A stretch of 64,000 bases of DNA from Asparagopsis taxiformis (taxonomy: Eukaryota > Rhodophyta > Florideophyceae > Bonnemaisoniales > Bonnemaisoniaceae), in contig JALQPE010000232.1 of assembly GCA_030407315.1 (NCBI GenBank), positions 1 through 64,000 on the forward strand, written 5' to 3'. The notes under the pieces were generated by a model. It worked only from the letters and a program-made list of their open reading frames with translations, was not told where the DNA came from and made no database searches. Position 1 is the stretch's first letter, and every line of letters begins with the position of its first letter. Both the position numbers and the translations under genes were made by a program. This document shows, piece after piece, positions 51,901 through 64,000 of the stretch.

Positions 51901-54028
51901 AGAAAAACGTATCTTCTTTCTTGACTAAAAAGAACAGGACCCATATGTGTCGGGAGATGAGCAATGACCTCTTTTCGTTACGGGAGAGCCAGAATGAAGA
52001 CGCGTTCTATCGAAAAAGGGATGAGTTTGAAAAAAATGGTTCGGTCAGGGTGCCAATCGGCCAGATATCCCGCGATGGTACAAAGGTCTTTATCACGACA
52101 AGCCAGAAATTATAGTGCATTGCTTCAATAGAATGCGCTGTGGGCTTCGCTTTGCATTCCAAGGAAGTGGATTTACTGAAGCTTTCAATTCATTCTACAA
52201 GAGTTTCATAATAGACAGAAGAGTACAGCTACGAAATGTTCCCAAGGAGCTGAAGAGATATACTGGAGAGCGATTGCGGGAGCGAGAAAGGGAACTTCAA
52301 AAAACCAACAAAAATCTCATGGTAGCTTTGCAAGCTACACTGCTCGTAGAGAGAGGTATAGAAGCAGGTTTATTTTTGCAAACGTTTACTGAATATGCTG
52401 TTCGGATGTTCTTGAATGACGTTCATCCAAAAATCGGGAAATGGTCCATAGTAAGGCATAAAATTGACTCCCATACGAGAAGAGGTGATGTCAGCCACGG
52501 ATCAGGAAATTTCTCGTCCGCTTTACAACAGGCAGGCAGTGACATTTTTTCAAATCGAAATGGGCACGGAGTTACATTCTTTTTGAAAGCTCTAAGCGCG
52601 GAAGAAAATGGATTGAGTTCATTCACAGAGGTTCGTGTTTGGATGACTGAGACAAATGGCGAAAAGTGTATGAGCGCTGCATGTAGTTGTTACTTCATGC
52701 GCAGTGCAGGAATTCCATGTCAGCATGTAACACATGTCGTAGCTCGATACACAGAGTATTGCAGTTCAAACGTTTCTATTTACGCCGCAGTAGGAACAGA
52801 CAAGCCTCCAAGGCTACACAACTTATTCCATTGCTACTGGAAAAACAATCCTACAGAATGGGTTTCGGTCCTAGCGCTGACAAGATATAGTACAGTGGCA
52901 CCGGAAATTGCTACGGCAGAGAGTTCTTTTTGTGAAGTGTTCCAGAATCATGAGAGTCCAGAGACAGATGAAAAGCGAAGAGAGTTCTGTGAAGCTTTAT
53001 ACTGGTGTGATGTCAGAGCACTCGTAGACCAAATGGCTCGTTTCTCATATTCACGCGGTTCAAAATATACAGGGGCTTTTCTTCACATCTTGAGGACTTG
53101 CAAGGATCAAATGTCACGAAATGTACTGCCTGGAACTGCTCCTACATCCCAAAACCCACTATTCGTTCCTCCCAGTTTTGGAGAGATTAGAACTTCAGAA
53201 AATTGCACACAAAGTACCGCTCCCGGCCCACTACGTGAATATACTGCTGGAAAAAGTGTTCAGAACCCTAATATAGGACGTAGGGGAAATCCGGGGTCAA
53301 ATCAAAGAGCACGTTCATCGCTAGAGCCTAAGAGAGGGCGCCGTCGCGCTACACGAGGGGATAAGAGACGATACATGAGGCAAGCTTCACCAATTGTTTC
53401 TCCGGCCGAACAAAAACAACTCTCAGCAAATATCCAGATCCTCCCACAGAGGAGCTCTTCACAAGCCACAGCAATGTCTTCAGCATTCAAACCACCTCTT
53501 TCACAGATTTTTGGTGACGACAGAGTCCAGGAACATCACCTCCACTTCCCAAACCAGAGTCAGCATCGCATTCAACTTCTTTCTGGGCATTCCAGTACTG
53601 TCCCCAACATTCAGAGCTCACAAAACCATACTATCCAAAACACACCCACCAAAACACAGTATCCAAATACTATTGAACCTTTTCAGAGCCAGACTGAAAA
53701 TTTCAGCTCTGTTCATTACTCCCCTCCGCCAATAATGCAACACAACACCCCTGTTCTGAAGAAATCGCCACATGGACAAATTCCTGGCCTTCAAATCCTG
53801 ACCAGTGCCCCGTCGATGGTTTTATCACAACAAAACCTTCCCTTGTCGACAAACTTAATCAGTGGTACAGCTTCTTCAGTTCCTTTAGACCACCAGAACT
53901 ATCATATCCGAGAAATAACCAACAACCATAATCGAAATGTACAGAACGGAACATTGCAAAATAATGGGGGATCCTCTATCCAAGATATTATCAACAAATC
54001 TGTCGACTTTGTAGGAGGCCTTCCTTAA
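48984..54028 (+). CDS. MULE-2 transposase, same two-frame structure
   Basis: Copy of the MULE-1 gene: frame 0 48984-52115, -1 frame open to 54028, A7-T run at 52030-52037. The translated frames have the same lengths and stops as in MULE-1. The copy is too recent to count as independent evidence for frameshifting. Confidence 0.78.
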
Positions 54029-55171
54029 AACTCACAGTTGCAATATGTCCAAGTTGTCAAATTAATTTTGAAGTGTTCAGAACTCACTTTCGTTCTGGTG
54101 TTTGCCACCTTTTTGGATCCTTCTCCGCATTTGAATTGTTGGGGTAAACCTCATCCTTACTAAGTAATGAACTACTTATATTTCCTCCAAGACAATAATT
54201 CTAACACAGTATTAACATTCCTAACTACTCTTCATTCAATCTATAAGCACTAAGCTATGTTACGGACTTTCGTTTGTGAAATGTTATCTTCTCTGGAGAA
54301 CTCTCCCTTCTGTCTTGCCTTCGTTCAAATTTTCTCCATAGCTGGGAACGGGGTGCCCTTCCAATTCATCATCTCACCACTCCAATCCTTTTTCGTTCAC
54401 GCAAGTATATCTAATGCGGGCGCAAGAGTATTGTGTGGCCGCCAGTGACTGCCGAGGCAGAAGATCGTGGTTGAAAGATCGCGGTAACTCTGGAGCTGGA
54501 TGGCCTAGCCCAAAGTGGGCCCTTTACACTTTTAACGACAATAAATTACCCTCATCTGGTCTGTCGACATAGCTGGACCTCAGGAATCATCCGCATTCTC
54601 ATGTTTTGTTCCCAGGACCTACCAGTCGCCATATTTCGCACATGGGTGGGAACCTGTGCGTCACTGTACGTCACGCCATAGAAACGTTTTGAAAATGACG
54701 AGAGCTTCATTCGTCTGGCGGTTACTGAGCGTCCTAGGCTACCAAAAGTTTTCACGCGGCTGTTCCCACCCCTCCATTTCGGTCTTGACATGAAGGCCCG
54801 CTTGAGTATTGATAATATCGGTGTTTATGTTCTACGCCAATGAGTAGCGAGTATGACCGGGGGAAGGGAGCTAAGGCATGCGGGGGAAGAGATACGAATA
54901 CAGGACCTGCGTTCAGGGGAAGAATTTATCATAATCTACATCGATTACACGATGTAGATTTTCCATAGACCGCCGATAACTCCGTTTGTCGCAAAAATGG
55001 CTTTCTGCCGATCGATGTGCTGAAATAGACTAGAATGGACAAAACGGTTCCAAATTCAAGACTTTAGTGGGTGGTAGAAAAATGTTTAGAATGTATCTAA
55101 GCATAATATCATGTCTAGAATGCAGAAGGAGGTTGGAAAAGGAACAAACTACTAGCATAACCAACTAAACA

Positions 55172-56414
55172 ATGTCGTTTTGTAGCTCAAAACTACCTAT
55201 CTCAACCGCTGCCAGCTTTAGTTCTTTCGTTTCCATGCAACGACCGTATCTCGTCTCCTATCTCGCGCCACAAATGCAACGTCGCGAAAGTACTGATTCT
55301 TCTCTTTCGCAACAAGAGAGCCGATCATTCACTACAAAGTATGGTTTGGCATTGACGTTCTTCCGTGTGGGATTGTTCTCGTTTTTTGCAATATTCGCTC
55401 TGTTCTATGAGGTGGCTGTCGTTAACTTTCTGTTCCAGCAACAATCGCTTATTCTTGCAAGAGATGTTCGCGTGTTAAGTCGATCAGAATTGGGATCCTA
55501 CTCAATTCTGAGAGATTCTGCTTTAGAAGACATCTTCATCAATATAGGTTGGTGTCAAGCTTCTTTTCTTTTTGGTCGCTTTCTCTCTTCGATTCTAACA
55601 TGCATTCCAAACTTTTTGCAACACCCTCTCTGCAGTGGATTCAACAGGGGCCAAGAATGTAGATCAGAATCCTCCTTGGCACCAATGTGATACCGCAGCA
55701 GGTTGCATCCGAGAAACAGCCGATCTGAGCAATGACGTTTCGTTCACTGTAACTTTTGAGGTTACTGGGAAATTTCTAATTGGCAGGGAATCCAATTGCA
55801 GTACGTTGAGGCTTTCCGTGTGCGGACCAGAAACCGATGAGAGAATCCAAGGGCAGCCACACTGACTTACCACTCACTTTCCGATTCCACATAACAGGTA
55901 GGTTGGCCGTTTATGACACACAAGATGTATTATACGCATTCAACGGCGGTTGGCTGTACAATAACGCATCCGACGAAGAAATGCGAAGAGAAGTGGACCG
56001 GGAAATCCTATTCCTTCGTACTCAAGGAGACGTATGTCATATTTGTCACATTTATTGCCTTTCTCAACAGGATCTGAAACTGACAGCATAGGTGTGTCTG
56101 TGAAATTTTTGAAACAGATTGAGGGCTTTGTGGATACTGAAGTCCAGCTTGACCGCGAAAACCATTCCAGTAGCATTGACGCTTTGATCATCTTGGTTCC
56201 AGTTGGAATTTTTGTGTTGCCCCCGCTGCTGTTCTCTGTGCTTGTTCTCGTTCTCTGGAAGAAGGGCTTCCAAGAATCGAGTGCCACAAGTACACAAGAG
56301 GAAAGAAATACATACCAAATGAGAAATACGTACCAAGTGCCCCGGACACAGAAGAAGTTTAGTGATTTCTATGACGTTGATGAAGCAGGGGACAGTTTTC
56401 TGACGGATATCTGA
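55172..56414 (+). pseudogene. 5'-truncated iGluR-like gene, unit 3
   Basis: Identical layout to unit 2: 55172-55547, 55636-55800, 55898-56031, 56118-56414. Same junction sequence ahead of the ATG. Confidence 0.7.
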
Positions 56415-56861
56415 GAGTTGATGGTCATGATCGACCTGACCGACCGACACAAACGGGAAGCTGGAGATAACATCCCGCGACACTTAGCTCATTGATCGTC
56501 CTATACATGATCTCGAATCTATTGAATTCATGCAACATGAGCTGCGGGGCACATCGATATGGAATCGCATCACAGTTTCTTCCAAACCAATTTGTACAAG
56601 ATTATCAAAACGTTTGAACTGTGCAGGATTCAGAGATGAGGTTCAGGCTCCTTGTTTGGATACCTTCACTGTCTGGGGTGGATACTGAGGACCAGCGACC
56701 CCAACGATTCCCTCATCATCTAGTAGAAGTTGACCGGTTACGAATAAGTTATGTCCCATTTATTGAATTGAACTAAGTTAGTTTCCCCATGACTGTGATA
56801 CTACCAAACCAGTCAGATACCCAGCCGAACATCCACCTTCCACTGCAACTCCTCCCCCAAA

Positions 56862-57914
56862 TCAAACTTCCTTCCCCGCCTCTCCACAGTCCTTCCCATT
56901 CCCATCCCCACTATCACTCCCCTCCGCGTTCGCTCCCTCGTCACACACATCATCACGTGACACGTCACCACCCTCTCGAGACTCGTCGCCTCCCAATTTT
57001 TCCTCCAAATTTGCTCCGCCCCCGTCACACGCGCGCCGCTCCCTGTGCACCGCCCCAGCAGCTCCCGCGCAGTCCGCAGTCACAGCCGTAGCCACAGCAG
57101 TCTCACATGTATTCGACGCGGGCCTGGCCTTTTTGTGAACTGCATCATCCTGCGACTGACCGCCGCCACTCGCACTCTCACCCTTGCGCTTGCGGTGATT
57201 GATGAGATTGAGTCTGCGGCGGTCAGTGGTCCGGTTGTAGATTGCGCATTGTGCGCGCTCCGGGCACTCACCGCGACAGTGTGTGCACAACCACGAACCG
57301 GGAGCTGCACTCCGGGCTGCTTCGAGGTCCCATTCGTAGAATGCGAAGCAATTTGTGCAAATGGACTTTCTGCACGCGCCGGATTGGAGGTTTCCGCAGG
57401 TGACATGGGGAGCGGCGGCACGCGGTTTGCGCGAGCAGATGTGGCAAAATTTGCTCGGGGTGGGATTGGCGTAGGTTGGGGGCTTCCTAGCCTTTTTGAC
57501 TTTCCCCTGCGCGTTTGACGGGGGAGGCACGATTGGAGCAGGGTGGGGCGGACTGGAGGGGTGGGACTGAGGGAGGTCCGCTGCACCGCCACGGACAGCC
57601 CTGTTTCCGTGGCTATCTTGCGGTGCATTTTGGTCGCGGGAATTGTGCAGACCAAGAAGCGGGAGAAGCTCACCGACAGAGTGATGGGCATGGAAGTGAT
57701 CCATGGTCGGGAGGGAGGCTTCGCCAGTAATCCAGTGGTGGATATCGCTGGAGAGGGCGACAGCGTGAGGGGAGGCGAGGGCGTGATCAGCGCAATCAAC
57801 GTCCAGCTCCGGCTGATGAGGGAGGAGGTCGTGGGAATGGAGAATGGGGGAAAGCGGGGTGGGAGAAAGAATGGGTTTGGGGGAGGAGAATGGAGTGTTA
57901 GTTCCGCTCGGCAT
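56862..57914 (-). CDS. zf-4CXXC_R1 zinc-finger protein, unit 3
   Basis: Third intact copy, 350 residues, same as 25476-26528. Confidence 0.7.
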   Translation of the reverse strand: MPSGTNTPFSSPKPILSPTPLSPILHSHDLLPHQPELDVDCADHALASPHAVALSSDIHHWITGEASLPTMDHFHAHHSVGELLPLLGLHNSRDQNAPQDSHGNRAVRGGAADLPQSHPSSPPHPAPIVPPPSNAQGKVKKARKPPTYANPTPSKFCHICSRKPRAAAPHVTCGNLQSGACRKSICTNCFAFYEWDLEAARSAAPGSWLCTHCRGECPERAQCAIYNRTTDRRRLNLINHRKRKGESASGGGQSQDDAVHKKARPASNTCETAVATAVTADCAGAAGAVHRERRACDGGGANLEEKLGGDESREGGDVSRDDVCDEGANAEGSDSGDGNGKDCGEAGKEV

Positions 57915-58686
57915 TGTGGTTGGTGGGAAAGAAGGCGGTGTTGAAGAGATTGGGGAATGCTGTGTTGGCTGAGAAGAGGAAAGTTGTGTTTGAGGTGAGT
58001 GTGTTTGTTCGCGGACATGGTTGCGAAGGAGGTTTTTATGGTGAGAAGCGGAGGATGTTCTTAGCGATTATGCAAGTAAATGAAATGATGTATGCGAGTG
58101 CGATTCTATTAGTCATTGTGTGTGTGCGCGTGCGTGAAGGAAGATGCTTGACGGGTGGGTTCGGGATGAGGGACCATTGTCAGTGTTTGGAAATGGTGTT
58201 AATGAAGCGGATGGCAGGGACAAGGTACGGATGTGGTCAATTTGAAGTTGTTGTCGGTGGCAGTACTAGTGCTTGTGGTGTGCGTGTGTTGTTGGGGGAT
58301 GATAATGGAGGGTTTGCTTCGTCAACTGTCGAGAAATAAGGGAATGGGAGGCAGGCAAGCGCGACTGCACAACATCATGAATGTGTCAAACTTGATAAAT
58401 CAATTCACTTACAACAGCCAGTGCAATGCGGTCAGGCAGCGAGGTTGAAGTGGACCAGAACGACATACCCTAAGGGTACCCTACCCTCATTGTTCAGTTC
58501 AGTGTGCAGTGAATACAAAACACACAGGAGCAAGTTGGGGTCAGCCAGTCACTCACCCGAGAACAATTCTCGATTCAACACACATCGATAACTTCCATTG
58601 GAGGAAGGATGGAAATTTTTACGATCGAGCAGACAGCGAAATGGGGATTGCGGAGTGCCGACCAAGTGTGGCCGATGTGGAAGTAC

Positions 58687-58711
58687 ATTGCATTGCATTG
58701 CATTGCATTGC
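58687..58711. repeat. (ATTGC)5 microsatellite, unit 3
   Basis: Five copies, as in unit 2. Confidence 0.95.
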
Positions 58712-60090
58712 GGCGGTCAAACATCCAGCGGGACCATAGTGAAGGTCGGGATTACGAAGATGAGGATGTGGACATTGAGGTCTGAAAGTATGGCGGACTA
58801 TGGAGCGGTGTGGTTTCGAGGGAAGAGAGGATGACTAAACAATGACAGAGCAATGATGCTAGAAGACGAAAGAAGCCATTTGGATCAAGTGGGATGTTGG
58901 ATGCGCAACAGTTTTCATATTGGACTGTGCATAGTGAATGAGCAGATGGAAGCGGTGACGGCAGGGATGGCGGGGACGTAAGCATCGAAAGCGTAACGAC
59001 AGACTGGTATTTACGTTGCTCCTGGCGGAATCTATCGCGATAGACACTGGCGCAACAGCATCTGCAATATATCTGGGTAGATGAGAAGAGGGTGGCTTGG
59101 GTCGTTCATCATGCGTGGGAGGGATGGATGACGATAAGAGAGAGCTGGAGTAGTCGAAGTAGAATGGGTACGGGGCGACAGCAAGAAATGTGTGATTGAA
59201 ACCGAGATTGTTTGTTTTTCCACAAATTAGGGCTACCAGATCGGGTGATGCAACTTTATGAGCGGTGTGCCAGAGACTGGTGAATGACCATCGGTGATGG
59301 GTTTCTCAATCGCCAGGGAACGGTGCAGAATGTTACCGGGTGGAGAGGAATCATGGCTTGAGTGGGGAGTGCAGGCAGAACATGTCCCAATCATGAAATG
59401 TAGTGATATGTCGGCGATACTCGTGCGTAGCGGCCGATGGCGATGAGAGCGGGCGGGAGGAGAACAGGTGTAAAACAGATGCTGCTAGTCTGGCCATTTA
59501 GATCACATGAGATCTGGATACTACGGGTTGGTGGATGCGGTTGACCCAGCCCACTGATGAGGCATGTGCAAAGCTAGGTACCGACGTCATGGACCTCTCT
59601 CGAGATCCGATCGATCATCGTCGCTACTAACTACCTCTTAGCAGGAATTGCAACATTCAGTACCACTTTTAGCATGTATACTCGAGTATCGCGACACTCC
59701 CTTCCAGCCTGCATAATACTCAAATTATCATGCAACTCTGCCATTCTGCACTGCCACAGCACTGGGCAGCGACGGAACATGCAATCGTACTACAATTTCC
59801 TCCTCCTAACCTAGTGTTTCGCCACATTTTCTCACCAATGCACAGACCTAATTTCCTCATTCTCTTTGTTCCCCTCCTCAAAACTAATAATCACATGCCA
59901 TGCAATTCCTCCTCTCGTCGCAATCAGCCTCCATCCAGTTCGCACATGCTCGACCATTCAATACCAGAACACGCACACATATATATACTTATCAACAACA
60001 ACACACACACCCTTCCCACTCACACCAACCACCCCCACATCAACAAAGCATTCCTACCCCACTGCCCATCACAACTTGTGATCCACAAAC

Positions 60091-60522
60091 ATGCCCATCC
60101 CAACTCTCCCGACCACATACTCAGCCCAAACAATGTGCTCTGTCTCACCCGCACCTCCCCCTATCGAGAACCACGGCACAACTGTACAATCAACGTTGTT
60201 GCTCCATCCTGCCCAGCGTTCGCACACAGTACAGACCTTTCGCCTATTCCACGAGCTCACGACGCCCATTGAGCCTCCGTCATTCAGTGACGTTTCAAAC
60301 CTCACAACCCATCAAACACTGGTGACTGCCCCAGATGCTGTCTCATCTGCACACAGCGTCCGGACTGCAACACGAGCCTCTCGGAAGAGACGATGCAGTG
60401 CCATTGAATCGGACAGCGCCAGCGCCGACGCAAAGAATAACAGGCGCTGCATCCGCCGAAAAGCAGGCTTCGTGGGCTGGAGATTTCGCAATGGCCATAG
60501 GTCTGGTGCAACGCGCTGGTGA
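60091..60522 (+). CDS. Hypothetical basic protein, unit 3
   Basis: Copy of 28706-29137; same doubts apply. Confidence 0.2.
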   Translation: MPIPTLPTTYSAQTMCSVSPAPPPIENHGTTVQSTLLLHPAQRSHTVQTFRLFHELTTPIEPPSFSDVSNLTTHQTLVTAPDAVSSAHSVRTATRASRKRRCSAIESDSASADAKNNRRCIRRKAGFVGWRFRNGHRSGATRW

Positions 60523-62097
60523 AATCTTCACTTTGGTCACGTCCTGGAATGGTTCGGGCGCGAGGTTGGATTGATGTCACGACGGAGATAGGGTGGCATG
60601 GTTCGCATCGCGTTATATCTTGTAGGCTTTGTGTGCCTCGGGCGGATGGGCTGAGTGAGAAGAGACTGTCCAGACGGGACTGGCAGTGGCGATGTATGGG
60701 GTGGGTGAGTGGGTGAAGAGGAGAGAGGAAATGTGAATAATGATTTATTTTTGGGGCATTGTGAATAGCTGTTGTTAGCATTAGTGGATACATGTTTGCA
60801 AGCAATTAAATTGAACAAATTGCAATTGGAAGAATCCAACTACGCGTCGAGAAGAGTACTGCAGCTCAGGGAGTATCCATCGACAGCGTCGGAGAAGCTG
60901 CCAAGTAATTTTGAGCGGAAGGGTAGCAGACAACAGTAAACTGCAACTATCGACCCAAGTTTCGACGTGGATCAAATCTGATGGGCGCTCCTGCGCAGCA
61001 CAATCTTATCTGAGATTTGAATTCAAATTTCAAATTCTGGATTGTTGACGAAACACGTGTAAGAGGCAATTGCATCTCAATTCGCATTGATCTCAGATGC
61101 ACGAGTCTGCATTGGTCGACAGCACAGTAACCTGCGTTTTCGTAGCACGGTCAAGTTTTTGCTTTACAACAAAATTTAAATCTACTAAATTTAATTGTGG
61201 ATTTAATGGATTGTGTGAAGCTTGAGAGTCCGATGCCCTCTCTTGTTTATTGATCCGGCCTCGGAGCTATAAATATCGAAGGATTAGTTAATTGTCATTG
61301 CGGTGAGGAGACGAGATTTGTCTTCACAGATTGGAAATGGCTAAAACCGGCAATACAAAATACAGTGCCGATAACGGCGAGGGCACAATCTACATCGATG
61401 TAAATGATGTATGTATGATACGCTCTTCCCCATTAAAATATGTCCATATTCATAGCTCTTCCCTCTCCACCTGTCAGTACGAGGGGATTCCTCCAATGGG
61501 CCAAACAACACTCTATTGGCTAGAGAAAACGCCCACATGGTAGCCTTTCCTATCTTCGAAAGTATCCTCGTCGAGCCGGCGAGACATGATGGCAAGATGT
61601 AACGGCTTAGTGAAAGTGTCACGTTGAACGGACGGCGGTCAATGGGTCCCAGTGGTCCTGGCCGGCCCATTTACAAACCGACCGATTCCATTGATGTCCC
61701 AGACCTCGAATCCAAGAGACAGTGGCATCAGGCACTGTCTATAGTCGCAATCTCGGCAGTCTCTCGAAACACTCAGGGGATTAGAAAGGAATTCGGGAAA
61801 CACACACAGTAGAAGAAACTCACGCTGGAATGAGAGTGTGGGTACGCGGGTCGCAGGTACGAAAGGTAAGAAAAGAAGACCATATTGTGATAATGTATCG
61901 CTGTTCACTTTCCTTTCTTGCGTTCGAAGAGGATATGAAGATGTGTAAAGAGCCGCTGACACACAGAATCCATTAATCTAACCTGTTCTTTACTTGGCTG
62001 AATATTGAAATGTCACAGAGACTATTGACCTTGTTAAAGTTTGATCCTCATTCAACTATTTCGCGTATTGAAACAGAACAGGTGACAGTACTCTACA

Positions 62098-63362
62098 ATG
62101 AATCCTCATATTCACGAGTCTGATTATATTAGAAGCTTCAAGAATAAGCTTCGAGAAATGGAGGTATGTGAAAAAGAAGGAGACGAAGAGCATGTGAACA
62201 GATACCTCATGCATCTTTTGTCTATCACGAGTAAGAAAGACATAGCTGGGGCTTGGATAAACCAAGCAGGAAGTAACAAAATGATGGACGGTCATATTTT
62301 ACTCTCTGGATTGTCACAGTTTCGATTTGGAGAGAACGTGGTTGTGCTTGGTCCAAACACATCTCAACTGTTTTCTGCGCTCACTGCAATGCGGAACAGG
62401 ACAGGTAAAAGGTTAAAAATTTCCAGTCGAGTTCAGGAAAGTTTAACCGATGCGTGGATTGATAAGAGAAAAGGTATGAGCTTGATTTTCGCTGTTAACA
62501 TCTCACAATCTCACTGGGGTGGGGTATACGCAATTGGAAATGACAAAAACAAAGGGGGAAGATCTATTGGGGAGATAGCATGGCGTCCAGCCCGCCCTCG
62601 AATCTTCTATCCGTCGTGAAAGATTTCATGGAAGACTGTGATATTGAAGGGCGATGGGAAGTTCATAGCGAAAATTATATGACAGATATATTGAACTATA
62701 GAATCCAAACAGATGGGTTCAGTTGCGGATTCTACTTCCTCTGCTCCCTTCGAAGATTTGCGGCCAGTCATGATCTTCCGAAAAGGACTTTTATGACAGC
62801 AGGAAGTGATATTTCGGAGGAAATTCGTGAGTTATGTACAAGAATACTTGTGGAGGCAATCATTGAACTGGGTAGAAACTTGGGAGCTAATATGGCAGTT
62901 ACTGATGTTCAAGTATGTGAGTTTTTGGCTTCAAAGCTAGCCAGACACTGTATGCTTAGGTATGAGCACGGCAAAAACCCATGGAGTTCCGGAATTGCAG
63001 ATGTGATCGAGATTGAAGATAGCAAAAACAAAACTGAAAAGAGCGAAAGAAAGAGAAGAATAGAAGATGAATTGATGAAGGATGAATTTGTGGAGAATCG
63101 AAAGAAAAGAAAGGTTGATTCTAACAAGCCCCAAGAAGAAACAAATAATGAATGCGATGTGAAGTCGAGCGATTCTCAGAAGACGGTAAGTCAATCTAAT
63201 TTCGCGAAGATGCCGTTTGAAGAAATCACAGAAGACGATGTTATAAGGAGAGCAAATCATAGACATAACGCAACTACTTCTCCTGTAGTTGATATGAATC
63301 TCAATTCCACTCACAATGTAGATGGTTTCAATGTCAGTCCTGATGTCCTTCATGCCGATTAA
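62098..63362 (+). pseudogene. Ulp1-like protease of MULE-3, frameshifted
   Basis: Same 5-G run as MULE-2, giving pieces 62098-62619 and 62580-63362. The shared deletion shows that units 2 and 3 descend from one frameshifted copy. Confidence 0.88.
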
Positions 63363-63377
63363 AATCCCAGAGATGAT

Positions 63378-64000
63378 ATGATCGGGACCGTTTGTAGAAA
63401 AATCTCAAACGCGGGCGGTAAAATTCATAACGATGGTACCCTGCTGAAACATACAATGGCTGTGTACAGAGCTGAATCTGTCAATAATTCAGCTGAAATA
63501 TCTCCTTCACAGAATGTTGCGATTCGGCACGGTAACTGTTCCTTGAAACGATCCAATGTTCCACGTATTCTTTCGCACGGAGTAGTTCCTAATGGGCATA
63601 AATTGAAGGAAGTACTTCAGAAGAACCCATATCCCCCAGTGCCTCCCAACAATCATTTCGAGCGGAACAATCAGGAGATGACTATGAAGCAATGCAGGCA
63701 CATGAACATAGCATTACCTCATAGTAGGCAAATTGACTCCGTGGCGTATACATTTCCCTCGATTAATGAACCATCATGCCATCGGCCTCATCCTATGTCA
63801 GTTTACAGTTCTCCGGGTACCTTACAACAGGGAGGAAATGGTGGAGAACGATCACAACCCAATTTATCGCTTGATGAGTACAACGAAGCTCTCATTACCA
63901 CAAAGTCCCTCCCCGTGACCCACTTAAAATCAAATTTGGTTAAAACGCACGAAAGTATCGTCTTGAGTCAACAGGAAACGATCATTTGTGGGTCGCAGGA
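63378..64000 (+). CDS. MULE-3 transposase, N-terminal part only
   Basis: About 207 codons of the low-complexity N-terminus before the window ends; matches MULE-1 and MULE-2. Confidence 0.8.
   Translation, partial: MIGTVCRKISNAGGKIHNDGTLLKHTMAVYRAESVNNSAEISPSQNVAIRHGNCSLKRSNVPRILSHGVVPNGHKLKEVLQKNPYPPVPPNNHFERNNQEMTMKQCRHMNIALPHSRQIDSVAYTFPSINEPSCHRPHPMSVYSSPGTLQQGGNGGERSQPNLSLDEYNEALITTKSLPVTHLKSNLVKTHESIVLSQQETIICGSQ

Larger units (their letters stand above)
46949..54994 (+). mobile_element. MULE-2
   Basis: 8,046 bp copy of MULE-1, one base shorter because of the deletion in the protease gene. Flanked by aaatggct at 46941-46948 and 54995-55002. Confidence 0.82.
40781..55170. repeat. Tandem unit 2 (14,390 bp)
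   Basis: Near-identical to unit 1 without the hAT element; every gene of the host segment and MULE recurs at a constant offset. It shares with unit 3 all the variants that distinguish them from unit 1. Confidence 0.97.
55171..64000. repeat. Tandem unit 3 (cut by window end)
   Basis: Repeats unit 2 with two private changes: aaggaacgg to agggaacgg near 59314 and a 4-bp expansion (gcgggcgggagg) near 59453. It ends inside the MULE transposase. Confidence 0.97.
61343..64000 (+). mobile_element. MULE-3, cut by the window end
   Basis: Left target copy aaatggct at 61335-61342. Contains the frameshifted protease and the start of the transposase. Confidence 0.82.

Overview
This is a repeat-rich piece of a nuclear genome from a eukaryote. 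The evidence is spliceosomal introns (GT...AG with CTAAC/CTGAC-type branch sites), TATA boxes, Ty1/copia and Ty3/gypsy LTR retrotransposons, and hAT and Mutator-like DNA transposons. Compact genes next to nested LTR elements, and roughly half G+C content, would suit a florideophyte red alga (Chondrus-like). That is a weak inference; no base here is diagnostic of species.

Left third (1-21566): a four-deep nest of LTR retrotransposons, resolved by LTR ends and target-site duplications (TSDs). Copia-1 (+) is the oldest and is broken. A chromodomain gypsy element (-, 3807-9311, 322-bp LTRs, TSD atag) sits in its RNase H region. Copia-2 (-, 10118-21558, TSD ctttt) sits 3 bp from the end of the Copia-1 3' LTR. 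Copia-3 (-, 15555-21535, 655-bp LTRs that differ at one base, TSD atggt) sits in the 5' LTR of Copia-2. All three copia elements have a primer-binding site matching the anticodon arm of initiator-Met tRNA, implying priming by a half-tRNA as in Drosophila copia. Several perfect inverted duplications interrupt these elements.

Middle (21567-29956): single-copy sequence, then a host locus. It holds a four-exon gene for a membrane protein laid out like an ionotropic glutamate receptor (22994-25028) and a convergent gene with a zf-4CXXC_R1 (CDCA7-type) zinc finger (26528-25476).

Right half (23784-64000): a tandem array of a unit of about 14.39 kb. Each unit has a 5'-truncated copy of the receptor gene (full length only in unit 1), the zinc-finger gene and an 8.05-kb Mutator-like element (MULE). 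The MULE encodes a Ulp1-type SUMO protease followed by a transposase. Its ORF is offset by -1 at an A7 run, between the second catalytic Asp and the Glu. Units 2 and 3 share a 1-bp deletion that breaks the protease; unit 1 is intact. Only unit 1 has an intact 2.59-kb hAT element, inserted exactly at the left target duplication of the MULE. The third MULE runs off the window end.

No rRNA, tRNA gene, CRISPR array or prokaryotic operon was seen.
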